Of a stretch of DNA of 64,000 bases, positions 44,342 to 52,324 are shown piece after piece. The notes under the pieces are model-generated. The model had not been told where the DNA came from. It saw only the letters and a program-made list of their open reading frames with translations, and did not search any database. Source of the stretch: Pseudomonas_T sp032052615. GTDB lineage: Bacteria > Pseudomonadota > Gammaproteobacteria > Pseudomonadales > Pseudomonadaceae. The stretch is taken from contig DAMBWF010000001.1 of NCBI GenBank assembly GCA_032052615.1, positions 558,001 to 622,000 on the forward strand, in the 5' to 3' direction. Numbering within the stretch: the first letter of the stretch is position 1; each line of letters begins with the position of its first letter. The position numbers and the translations under genes are program-made.

Positions 44342-45635
44342 GGAAGAACTCCAGCATGGCGTCGCTGTTGACGCGGTAATTGAGGTTGCCGCAATGGCCG
44401 CCGTAGGGGTAGACGATCAGCCGCGGACCCAGGGTGCGGCGCAGGAAGCCCAGGTCGCCGGGGCCGAGAATCACATCGTCGGCATTGTGCATGACGGCGA
44501 TCTTGTCGCTGTTGCGCAGGTAGTCCTCCAGGGCGTAGAGGCTTACCTGATCCACCAGTTGAGCGAGGCTGCCGCCCTTGGACAACTTGCGCCAGTGGGG
44601 AATGAGCTGCTCGCTCAGGTAGCAGTCGAAGTCGCATTGCAGCGCGCGGCGGAAGAACGGCGTCAGGCTGGTGCCTTCGCTGATCGGGTAGGTGGGAGGC
44701 GTGATCAGGCCGCGACGGTTGATCAGGTCGGAGGTGAAGGTGATGTCGGCGGCGGAAAAGCGGAACGAGGTGCCGATCAGCATCGCCATTTGCTCATCGG
44801 ACAGGCGTTGCTTGGACGACTGGAAGTCGAAGAGCAGGGCATCGTTGAGATCGATGTAGCCTTTCTGCTGGAAATAGCGGGTCAGCTTGCTCAGCACCAC
44901 GTCGTAGAAGGTCGTGGTGTTGTCGATCCCCTTCACCTGGGTCTGTACCAGGCGGTCCAGGTTGGTCACCGAGGTGTACAGGTTGACCGGCGGGTTGAGC
45001 ATCAGCACGCGCTTGAAGTTGAAGCTGCGGCGAGTCTCGTCGAGCTTGCTGACGAAGGCCGCGTCCAGCGCGCCGAGGCTGTAGCCGGTGAGGTAGAAGT
45101 CGGTGACCGGCAGTTTCGGGTGCTGGGCGCGTACCGCTTGCATGACCCGGTACAGGTCGTCCGCGTCCTCGCTGGACACCCCCGGGGTGGCATGGCGCGA
45201 GGCGGCGGCCATGAAGTCGTAGCTGGTCGGCGAGGACAACTGCACCACGTGGTAGCCGGCGCCGTAGAACAGCTTCTTCAGGTATTCGGCGAGGCTGCTG
45301 GAGTACGGCGCGCCGGTGCCGGCGATGACGAAGATCAGCGGCGCCGGATGATCCTGGCGCGCCAGGCGGTAGCGCAACTGTTTAACCGGCCAGAAGTTGT
45401 CCGGCAGGATGAATTCGCGCTCGGGGCGCAGCCGCAGGGTGTAATCGTCCTGATCGATGTCCTCGTCGGCCAACAGCGCCGGGCGCAGGTCCGGCGGCGT
45501 GGTGGCGATGGTCGCCTCGAACGGGTTGGTCAAGGGGAAGCCATAAGTGGCTTTGTCGATATCGGCGGCGGAGGCGGGCGCGCCGTGAAGCAGGCCACCG
45601 AGGAGCAGGGCGGCAAGGCAGCGAAGGCGAAGCAT
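44334..45635 (-). CDS. Exported alpha/beta-hydrolase-like protein coupled to mlaA
   Basis: A 433-residue protein with a signal peptide (cleavage likely after ASA, residue 23). The centre shows an alpha/beta hydrolase signature: IFVIAGTGAPYSSS as oxyanion-hole region, Ser186 in YLTGYSLGAL as nucleophile and His414 in YPYGGHCGN as the likely histidine. It overlaps mlaA by 8 bases on the same strand, so the two are translationally coupled. This points to lipid or cell-envelope work, perhaps a phospholipase or thioesterase acting with MlaA; the function is unknown. Confidence 0.8.
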   Translation of the reverse strand: MLRLRCLAALLLGGLLHGAPASAADIDKATYGFPLTNPFEATIATTPPDLRPALLADEDIDQDDYTLRLRPEREFILPDNFWPVKQLRYRLARQDHPAPLIFVIAGTGAPYSSSLAEYLKKLFYGAGYHVVQLSSPTSYDFMAAASRHATPGVSSEDADDLYRVMQAVRAQHPKLPVTDFYLTGYSLGALDAAFVSKLDETRRSFNFKRVLMLNPPVNLYTSVTNLDRLVQTQVKGIDNTTTFYDVVLSKLTRYFQQKGYIDLNDALLFDFQSSKQRLSDEQMAMLIGTSFRFSAADITFTSDLINRRGLITPPTYPISEGTSLTPFFRRALQCDFDCYLSEQLIPHWRKLSKGGSLAQLVDQVSLYALEDYLRNSDKIAVMHNADDVILGPGDLGFLRRTLGPRLIVYPYGGHCGNLNYRVNSDAMLEFFRG

Positions 45636-45975
45636 GGCGGTTTCCCTGGAATTGAGGCTTCGATGAGTGCCACGGGGGCCGTCCTGGCCTCCGTGAAATG
45701 CCGCCGGCCACGAGGCGTGACCGGTATCCGACGCGTCCTGGCATCGGCAGTGGGTGAAGTCGGGCGGTGCGTCGCCGTCCGGCGGTCGCCCTGGGCGTTG
45801 CCGGTCGGAGGCGAGGGCCGCGCACAGTGTACGGGGAGCCGGCCGGGCTGTGCAGCCGTCCCCGGAAAAAGCCCGAAGACCAGCGGTCCCGCGCGAAGCC
45901 GGGCGAGCGGCCGCCCTTGCATAAGCCGGGCGGGGGATTATGCTGGGCGCCGTTTCGCCATTAGGAGAGTGCGTC
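45636..45975. other. Divergent intergenic region upstream of the mlaA operon
   Basis: 340 bases without a gene I can support. It must carry promoters for the hydrolase-mlaA operon (minus) and the small membrane-protein gene (plus). A hairpin of about 10 base pairs with one wobble lies at 45671-45680 / 45686-45695. Nothing else is evident. Confidence 0.5.
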
Positions 45976-46350
45976 ATGTCCCGCCGTCTGCCCCTGATCC
46001 TGTTGCTCCTGGCCTTTTCGGCATGGTTGGGCGTCAGCTACGGGCTGCGCTATGCCTTCATGGAGGATCCGCGCTGGGTCGGCCTGTGCGTCGAGGATAG
46101 CCAGCGCTGGGAATGCGTGCTGCGCGCCAGCCTCGGCACGCTCATCCACTATCGGGTGATCGCCCTGGCCGGCCTGCTGACCGCCTTGGTGGCCTTCTTC
46201 CTGCCGGGCCGCCCGGGTTGGCTGCTGGCGGTGCTGGCGATGCTGTTCGCCTTGCCCGCGCTGGTCCTCTACAGCGCCAGCCTGGCGGTGTTCGCCGTGG
46301 TGATCGGCGCATTGCGGCTGGTGCGCAAGCCGGTGGGCGCGGCGTTCTAG
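45976..46350 (+). CDS. Small membrane protein of unknown function
   Basis: A 124-residue protein with four likely membrane segments: LPLILLLLAFSAWLGVSYGL, HYRVIALAGLLTALVAFFL, GWLLAVLAMLFALPALVLY and LAVFAVVIGALRLV. A loop with Cys and Trp (WVGLCVEDSQRWECVLR) lies after the first. AGGAG at 45963-45967 supports the ATG. I do not recognise a family. The neighbouring operon concerns the envelope. Confidence 0.65.
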   Translation: MSRRLPLILLLLAFSAWLGVSYGLRYAFMEDPRWVGLCVEDSQRWECVLRASLGTLIHYRVIALAGLLTALVAFFLPGRPGWLLAVLAMLFALPALVLYSASLAVFAVVIGALRLVRKPVGAAF

Positions 46351-46784
46351 GCGCCCGCCCGGCGGCCGAGGGGAGAACCGACCGGCGGCGGCCGACGACC
46401 GGGCCATCCCGGTTCCGTCGATGCGCCTCGCGGCCTCGTTCGGCCCATGGAGGCCGCGCTCGCGGGATCGCCGTCGAAGGCGCTGTCGTCGTTCCGTATC
46501 CATTTCCATTGTGCCGCCCGATGAGGAGAAAGAGTCGGCGGCGAATGCGCGCTTGGTCGACCGCCCAATAGACCGGCCAGCCGAAGCCGGCGTTCTATCC
46601 GGATGAGGTGGCCATACAGTGCCGGGCATGACCGTTCGGTCGGGTCGAGGGTGGGGCAGGCGAGGCCGAAGCCACCTCAGCCCGGCGACCATCGCAGCCT
46701 GCCGTGGCCTGGGCGCCGCCGTTTCCCTGGACGCCTGGTGCGTCCCGCCGGCTATTATGGGCGCCCCCTTCCGCGAGCCCCGTC
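46351..46784. other. Intergenic stretch, nothing recognised
   Basis: 434 GC-rich bases between the small membrane protein and the SelW-like gene. Short open frames exist on both strands but none has a ribosome site, good start or recognisable sequence. No clear terminator was seen. Confidence 0.5.
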
Positions 46785-47069
46785 ATGCCAGCGCACCGAG
46801 CCGAAATCGTCATCACCTACTGCACTCAGTGCCACTGGCTGCTGCGCGCCGCCTGGCTGGCTCAGGAATTGCTCAGCACCTTCGCCGACGACCTCGGCCG
46901 GGTAGTACTGGAGCCGGGGCGTGGCGGCGTGTTCCGCATCACCTGCGACGGCGAGCAGATCTGGGAGCGCAAGGCCGACGGCGGCTTCCCCGAAGCCAAG
47001 GTACTCAAGCAGCGGGTTCGCGACCGCATCGATCCGCAGCGGGACCTCGGTCACAACGACCACGCCTGA
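46785..47069 (+). CDS. SelT/SelW/SelH (Rdx) family protein
   Basis: A 94-residue thioredoxin-like protein. The CxxC redox motif is C13-T-Q-C16 (ITYCTQCHWLLRAAW), with Cys where animal selenoprotein W has selenocysteine. GGVFRITCDGEQIWERKADGGFPEAKVLKQRVRD is typical of the family. Role in redox homeostasis is presumed; no partner is evident. Confidence 0.85.
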   Translation: MPAHRAEIVITYCTQCHWLLRAAWLAQELLSTFADDLGRVVLEPGRGGVFRITCDGEQIWERKADGGFPEAKVLKQRVRDRIDPQRDLGHNDHA

Positions 47070-47186
47070 CGATCCCAATCCTTTATCTTGCGTTTACCCG
47101 CCGCTGACAGTGGGGTCTCGGGTTCTACCGGCGCGCCTTGGGCGCTGCCTGTCCGGTCGCGGCTACAGCATCAATTGAGTCCGTGC

Positions 47187-48062
47187 CTAGGGCGACGGCT
47201 GCGGCGCCTGCCTCGGCCTCGCCTTGGGCCGGGTCGACAGGAGGATGGCGGCGATGATCAGCAAGCCGCCCAGTAGCATGCGCGGCCCGGGGCGTTCGCC
47301 GAACAGCCACCAGGCGAAGGCAATGCCATAGACCGGTTCCAGGGCGAACACCAGGGAGGCGGTACGGGCGTTCAGCACGTGCAGCGCGGACACCAGCAGG
47401 CTGTGGGCGACCCCGGTGCAGAACGCGCCCAACAGGAACAGCCACAGCCAATCGGCCGGGCGTAGCGACAGCAGGTCGTCCCAGGCGAACGGCAGTAGGC
47501 ACAGCAGAATCGCGGCATTCTGGCAGAGCGCCGTCTGCATCGGGTTGAGTCCCTTCACCGTGGCCCGGTTGGCCAGGGTGAGCAGGGCGAACAGCAGGCC
47601 GGACGCCACGGCCCAGAGCAGGCCGGCGGTGGCCTCGCCGGCCAGGTCGAAGCGCGGCGTCACCAGCACCAGGCCCAGGCTGACCAGTGCTACCAGGACC
47701 CACTCCCGGCGGTGGATGCGCTCGCGGAACAGCAGGCCTTCGAGCAGTACGGTGAAGGCCGGGAAGCTGGCGAAGCCGAGGGTGGCGATGGCCACCCCCG
47801 ATACCTTCACCGCCTGGAAGAAGGTCAACCAATGGGCCCCCAGCAGCAGACCGCTGCCCGCCAGCCGCAGCAGGCATTGCCGGTCGATGGGGCGCTGGCC
47901 GGGACGCCGCCGGCTGAAGGGCATCAAGGCCAGCACGGCGAACAGGGCGCGCCCGAGGACGATGGCCAGGGGCGCGGCCAGCACGAGCTTGCCGAAGATG
48001 CCGCTGAGGCCGAAGGCCAGGGCGCCCAGGTGCAGGCCGAGCAATGCGCGCCGTGGGCTCAT
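47187..48062 (-). CDS. EamA/DMT-family transporter
   Basis: A 291-residue inner-membrane protein with 10 predicted spans in two EamA repeats. ALALGLSGIFGKL-like and SGLLLGAHWLTFFQAVKVSGVAIATLGFASFPAFTVLLEGLLFRE are typical. It probably exports small metabolites or amino acids. Its start overlaps the end of the csaA-like reading frame by ATGA, so translation may be coupled to that broken gene. Confidence 0.88.
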   Translation of the reverse strand: MSPRRALLGLHLGALAFGLSGIFGKLVLAAPLAIVLGRALFAVLALMPFSRRRPGQRPIDRQCLLRLAGSGLLLGAHWLTFFQAVKVSGVAIATLGFASFPAFTVLLEGLLFRERIHRREWVLVALVSLGLVLVTPRFDLAGEATAGLLWAVASGLLFALLTLANRATVKGLNPMQTALCQNAAILLCLLPFAWDDLLSLRPADWLWLFLLGAFCTGVAHSLLVSALHVLNARTASLVFALEPVYGIAFAWWLFGERPGPRMLLGGLLIIAAILLSTRPKARPRQAPQPSP

Positions 48063-48398
48063 GCCAGACGCGCTCCGTTGGGCAGCGGCCGGTCGAAGCC
48101 GGCCAGTACCACCTTGCCCTCGGCGTCATGGACGCCGGTGACCAGTACCTCCGAACGGACACCGGCGATCCTTTTTTGGGGCAAAGTTGCATACACAAAG
48201 TACTTGGCGACCGACCAGGTCGCCGGCTTCGTAGTGGGCGGTGATCTGGGCGCTGGACGTTTTCACGCCGGCCTCGCCCAGATCGATTTCCAGCACATAG
48301 GCCGGTTTCAGGGCTTTTTCGTTGGGCCGGGCGTCGAGCACGGTGCCGACCCGCAGCTCGACGCGCAGGAAATCGTCCCAGGAAATGACAGGGTTCAT
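48059..48398 (-). pseudogene. csaA: CsaA-like tRNA-binding protein, frameshifted
   Basis: From ATG at 48398 the reading gives MNPVISWDDFLRVELRVGTV ... SSAQITAHYEAGDLVGRQVL, a clear CsaA/tRNA-binding OB-fold protein, up to CNFAPKK. It then falls into an unrelated tail and stops at 48126. The missing C-terminus (IAGVRSEVLVTGVHDAEG ... NGARLA) is intact in another frame and ends at 48059-48061, overlapping the EamA start. The break is at a run of six A on the minus strand (T at 48172-48177); with five A the gene would read through at about 112 residues. CsaA binds tRNA and has chaperone-like action as a dimer. Either a real mutation or a homopolymer sequencing error. Confidence 0.85.
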
Positions 48399-48477
48399 AG
48401 GACCTCCGAGGTTGGGAGCGCCAGTCTGACGCGCTGCCCTGGCTCCGTCTGTCGAGAGGCTCGCGGCGATTGTCGCG

Positions 48478-49218
48478 TCACTCGCGGCGCACCTGCCGAG
48501 GCGTGCGCCCGAAAGCCTTGACCAGCGCGGCGGTGAACGCGCTCTGGGAGTGATAGCCGACCCGGGCGGCGATCTCGCCGACCGGCGCCGCGCTGGTGCG
48601 CAGCAGGTGCTCACCCAGGCGCAGGCGGCGCTGACGCACATAGTCCATCGGGGTCTTGCCCGTCTCGGCGAGGAAGCGGGCGTGGAAGCGCGCCGCCGAC
48701 AGGCCGCACAAGCGCGCCAGGTCGGCCACCTGCAAGGGATGGGCGGCGTGGGCGTCGATATGGGCGTCGAGAGCGGCCAGGGGCAGGCGCGACGACGCCT
48801 GCGCCCGGGGCGCCACCAGGCTCGCCAGCAACAGCGCCGTGCCCTGGCGGGCGAAGACCTCGTCCTGGAGCGGGCTGGCGGCGAGCCAGGCGACCAGTTG
48901 GCTCTGGGCGGGGTCGAGTTCGACCATCCCGGGGCGTTCCAGCAGCCGCCTCGCGGCGTCGGCGTGGCCGCCGAGGGCCTCGGCCAGCCAGCGCTCGTCC
49001 GGGACGTCCATCACCAGGCACTGGCTGCCGCGCGGGCTGGCGCAGGCGTGGGAAACGGCGCTCGGCACCACCGCCAGGGTCTGCCGCCAGACCTGGGCGC
49101 CTCGCCCGGCCACTTCGAACTCCAGGCAGCCCGACAGCCCGAACACCAGTTGCGGGTGGGCATGGCTGTGAGTCAACAGGTCGTGGTCGTACTGGCGCAG
49201 GCTGAGGAGGGCGGGCAT
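48478..49218 (-). CDS. AraC-family transcriptional regulator
   Basis: A 246-residue regulator with an N-terminal cupin-like sensor (HSHAHPQLVFGLSGCLEFEVAG) and C-terminal double helix-turn-helix (LQVADLARLCGLSAARFHARFLAETGKTPMDYV ... VGEIAARVGYHSQSAFTAALVKAFGRTPRQV). It is on the same strand upstream of the csaA-like and EamA genes, so it may control the exporter. The effector is unknown. Confidence 0.88.
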   Translation of the reverse strand: MPALLSLRQYDHDLLTHSHAHPQLVFGLSGCLEFEVAGRGAQVWRQTLAVVPSAVSHACASPRGSQCLVMDVPDERWLAEALGGHADAARRLLERPGMVELDPAQSQLVAWLAASPLQDEVFARQGTALLLASLVAPRAQASSRLPLAALDAHIDAHAAHPLQVADLARLCGLSAARFHARFLAETGKTPMDYVRQRRLRLGEHLLRTSAAPVGEIAARVGYHSQSAFTAALVKAFGRTPRQVRRE

Positions 49219-49285
49219 GGACTTCGCTCGAACGGTTCGCCGCAGTCTAGCAAGCCGGGCCGGAAGGCGTCCGAGCGCCGCCAGC

Positions 49286-50674
49286 CTAGAGGATGACCTT
49301 GTCGCGCAGCTTTTCCGCTGCGGCTTGCAGGGCCTGGATCACCCGTTCCTTGTCGTAGTTCTGGATGCCGTTGGTGTCCAGGTACATGGAGAAGCCCGGC
49401 AGCTCGTGCTCCACGTAGCTGGAGGTGGCGCCGAGGTCGCGGCGAAAATCCACCACTTGGTAGATCTGCACCGGGCGGGTGAAGCCCTTCACGGTAATCT
49501 GCCCCTTGTCGCGGCACATGATCACGTCCTTCACCATGGAGTAGGTTTCGTGGGAAATCAGGATTTCCCCAGCCTCCGCCGCGCTTTCCAGGCGGCTGGC
49601 GAGGTTCACCTCGCGGCCGATGATGGTGTAGTCCATGCGGGTGTCGGCGCCGAAGTTGCCCACCGTGCAATAGCCGGTATTGAGGCCCATGCGGATCTCC
49701 AGGGGCTTGGTGATGCCCTGGGAGCGCCACTGCTGGCGCAGCACCTTCATGTGCTTGCGCATGGCGATAGCCATGGACACCGCCAGCACCGCGTCCTTCT
49801 TGGCGCCCTGGGAGGTGGGGTCGCCGAAGAACACCATCACGCTGTCGCCGACGAATTTGTCGATGGTGCCGCCGTGCTTCAGGGCGATCTTCGACATTTC
49901 GTTGAGGTAGGTGTTGAGCAGGTCGGTGAGTGCCTCGGCCTCCAGCTCCTCGCTCAGCTCGGTGAAGCCCTTGATGTCGGAAAAGAACACCGTGAGCTTC
50001 TTGCGCTGGGTCTCCAGGCGCACGCTCTTTTTGCCGCTGAAGATGGTTTCCCAGACTTGGGGCGACAAGTACTTGGCCAGGTTGCGGGCGAGCCGCGCGG
50101 CTTTTTCCTGCTCCCGGGTGATCTCGCCCCGGGCTTGGGCTAGGCGCAACCCCTGCTGGTGGACGAAGTAGGCGGTGATGCAGATATACAGGGTGGTGAA
50201 GAGGCAACTGACCAACGACACCAGCACCGGCGTGGCGGCCCGCAGCTCGGGGCGAAAGACCACGCTGGTGAGTACCAGCGAGCTGGCCGCCACCAGCAAG
50301 GCGAGGCCCAGGTAGCGCAACCCGCCGATGATCAGTGCGCTGAAGGTCAACACCAGCAGGAACATCAGTCCCGGCACCACCGAGAACCCCAGGAGCACCG
50401 CCCCGGCCCCGGCATGGAGGGCGTCGATGAACAGCAGCACCAAGTGGGTCTGCTGGGGGTGGTCACGCTTGAAGCGCAGGCTCAGGTGATGGGCCAGGTG
50501 CGGGTAGAGCAGCGCGTAGGGCACCATCCAGAGCAGGTCGTAGGTGAAATGCTGGACATAGGTGCCGGCCGCGATGGTCGCGGCGGTGGCGATATAGGCC
50601 AGCACCCGCGAGTAGTATTCGCGCAGCAAGGGCATGGGCAGGCTGCTGGGGGGCGCTGTGACGACGGGCTTCAT
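49286..50674 (-). CDS. cyaB: Class III adenylate cyclase with MASE2 domain (CyaB)
   Basis: A 462-residue inner-membrane enzyme. A MASE2 sensor domain with about six membrane spans (25-172) is followed by a cytoplasmic class III cyclase domain. Metal-binding D233 (FFSDIKGFT) and D277 (GDSVMVFF), adenine-selecting K273 and transition-state N357 and R361 (GREVNLASRLES) are all present, so it should make cAMP. This architecture and length match P. aeruginosa CyaB, the main source of cAMP for Vfr-controlled virulence genes. The start has no strong ribosome site. Confidence 0.96.
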   Translation of the reverse strand: MKPVVTAPPSSLPMPLLREYYSRVLAYIATAATIAAGTYVQHFTYDLLWMVPYALLYPHLAHHLSLRFKRDHPQQTHLVLLFIDALHAGAGAVLLGFSVVPGLMFLLVLTFSALIIGGLRYLGLALLVAASSLVLTSVVFRPELRAATPVLVSLVSCLFTTLYICITAYFVHQQGLRLAQARGEITREQEKAARLARNLAKYLSPQVWETIFSGKKSVRLETQRKKLTVFFSDIKGFTELSEELEAEALTDLLNTYLNEMSKIALKHGGTIDKFVGDSVMVFFGDPTSQGAKKDAVLAVSMAIAMRKHMKVLRQQWRSQGITKPLEIRMGLNTGYCTVGNFGADTRMDYTIIGREVNLASRLESAAEAGEILISHETYSMVKDVIMCRDKGQITVKGFTRPVQIYQVVDFRRDLGATSSYVEHELPGFSMYLDTNGIQNYDKERVIQALQAAAEKLRDKVIL

Positions 50675-50817
50675 GGACGGTAGACGATCCCATGCTGGAT
50701 GGACGCCGCTGGGCGGCGCTGCAAGTCCCGCGCCAGAGACCATGGGCGGGGTGCGGGATCATAACCAAGCCCGGTGGCGCCCGCCAAGGCGCGACCGGGG
50801 CCATCGCGTCAGGGAAA

Positions 50818-51135
50818 TCAGAAGTGGATCCGGCCGGTGAGGGCGTCCTTGAGCATCACCCAGTCGCCCATCAGGCTGTACAGCGGGTAGCTGAAGGTGG
50901 CCGGGCGGTTCTTCTCGAAGACGAAATGGCCGATCCAGGCGAAGCCATATCCGACCAACGGGACCGCCAGCAGCCAGAGCCAGTGCCCGCTGGCCAGGGC
51001 GTAGGCCAGCAGGCCCAGCACCAGCAGGCTGCCGACGTAGTGCAAGCGCCGACACACCGGGTGGCTGTGTTCCTGCAAGTAATAGGGATAGAAATCGGCG
51101 AAGCGGGTATAGCGCTCGGGGACGGGCGGGTTCAT
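50818..51135 (-). CDS. Mpo1-like (DUF962) membrane protein
   Basis: A 105-residue protein with the HxxH-type motifs of the Mpo1/YGL010w family: YYLQEHSHPVCRRLHYVG and GHFVFEKNRPATFSYPLYSLMGDW, plus two membrane helices (about 35-48 and 52-66). Yeast Mpo1 is an iron-dependent fatty-acid alpha-dioxygenase. Bacterial members are less studied. It is upstream of cyaB on the same strand. Confidence 0.88.
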   Translation of the reverse strand: MNPPVPERYTRFADFYPYYLQEHSHPVCRRLHYVGSLLVLGLLAYALASGHWLWLLAVPLVGYGFAWIGHFVFEKNRPATFSYPLYSLMGDWVMLKDALTGRIHF

Positions 51136-51274
51136 GGGCGGCTCCTGCGATGCCGGGCGGCGGTCCTGGCAGTCTAGGCGGGCGCCTGGCCCCCGGCAGT
51201 GACAATGGGTGCCAGTCTAGTATCCTTGCCGGCAGTCCGGCCCGCCGGGTTCATCGAATAACAAGAAGACGCCA

Positions 51275-52324
51275 ATGAGCGAACGTACCACCTCGTCAAG
51301 TTGGGCGCTGGGCATCGTCCAGGCGCTGGAAACGGGCGGCGTCGATTGCCGGGCGCTGTTCGCCGAGCTGGGGCTGGACTACGCGGCCCTGCACGACCCC
51401 GACGCGCGCTTCCCCCAGGACGCCATGACCCGGCTGTGGACCCGCGCGGCGGCGCTCTCGGGGGATCCGGCCATCGGCCTGAACATGGCCCGGGTGGCGC
51501 GGCCGGCCGCGTTCCACGTGGTGGGCTACGCGTTGATGTCCAGCCATACCCTGAGCGAGGGATTCGCCCGGCTGGTGCGTTACCAGCGGATCATCGCCGA
51601 GGGCGCGGACCTGCGCCTCCAGCCCGGCCTCGAGGGCTACACCTTGAGCCTGTCGATCCACGGCGACCGCCTGGCGCCGGCGCGGCAGAGCGCCGAGGCG
51701 TCCCTGGCCGCCGCTCTGGCGCTGTGCCGCTGGCTTACCGGTCAGCCCATCGTGCCCCTGGCGGTGAGAATGCGCGGCGAGCCGCCCGCCGACCCAGCAT
51801 CCTACCGCGAGGTCTTCGGCCTCGCCCCGGTCTTCGGCGCCGACGACGATGCGCTGACGTTCTCGCGGGCGGACATGGAGCGCCCCTTGCCCACCGCCAA
51901 CGCCGCCCTGGCCCATTTGCACGACCGCTTCGCGGGGGAGTACCTGGCCCGCTTCGTCGGCAGCCGGGTCACCCATCAGGCGCGCCAGGCCCTCGGCCGG
52001 CTGCTGCCCCAGGGGGAGCCCCGGCGGGAAGCCGTCGCCCGTGCCCTGCACCTGTCCGAGCGCACGCTGCAACGGCGGCTGCGGGAGGAGGGCACCGGTT
52101 TCCAGCAACTGCTGGACGACACCCGGCGCGAACTGGCCGGACAGTATTTGCGGCAGCCGGAGCGGACCCTTCTGGAAGTCGCCTACCTGCTGGGGTTCGC
52201 CGACCCGAGCAACTTCTTCCGTGCCTTCCGCCGCTGGTTCGGGGTCACGCCAGGGGACTACCGGCGCCGCGTCGAGCCCGTCAGTGACGCCAGAACGCCG
52301 GGGTCAGCACCACCAGCACGGTGA
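51275..52324 (+). CDS. AraC-family regulator with Arabinose_bd-type sensor domain
   Basis: A 349-residue regulator. The N-terminal two thirds match the AraC regulators with a large ligand-binding domain (ALETGGVDCRALFAELGLD ... MARVARPAAFHVVGYALMSSHTLSEGFARLVRY). The C-terminal HTH is AVARALHLSERTLQRRLREEGTGFQQLLDDTRR ... LLEVAYLLGFADPSNFFRAFRRWFGVTPGDYR. Such regulators often govern fatty-acid, ornithine or choline metabolism. Its last 44 bases overlap convergent trkH. Confidence 0.88.
   Translation: MSERTTSSSWALGIVQALETGGVDCRALFAELGLDYAALHDPDARFPQDAMTRLWTRAAALSGDPAIGLNMARVARPAAFHVVGYALMSSHTLSEGFARLVRYQRIIAEGADLRLQPGLEGYTLSLSIHGDRLAPARQSAEASLAAALALCRWLTGQPIVPLAVRMRGEPPADPASYREVFGLAPVFGADDDALTFSRADMERPLPTANAALAHLHDRFAGEYLARFVGSRVTHQARQALGRLLPQGEPRREAVARALHLSERTLQRRLREEGTGFQQLLDDTRRELAGQYLRQPERTLLEVAYLLGFADPSNFFRAFRRWFGVTPGDYRRRVEPVSDARTPGSAPPAR

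Noticed and set aside
44178..46100. Very long plus-strand open frame opposite the mlaA operon
   Set aside because: It is antisense to two clear genes, low in complexity (Gln, Gly, Val, Ala) and without recognisable domains, as expected of an open shadow in GC-rich DNA.
48172..48177. A AAA AAG heptamer in the csaA-like gene as a programmed -1 frameshift site like dnaX
   Set aside because: The heptamer is in the right phase, but a -1 slip leads into a frame with no CsaA similarity; the missing C-terminus lies in the +1 frame, which fits an extra base instead.
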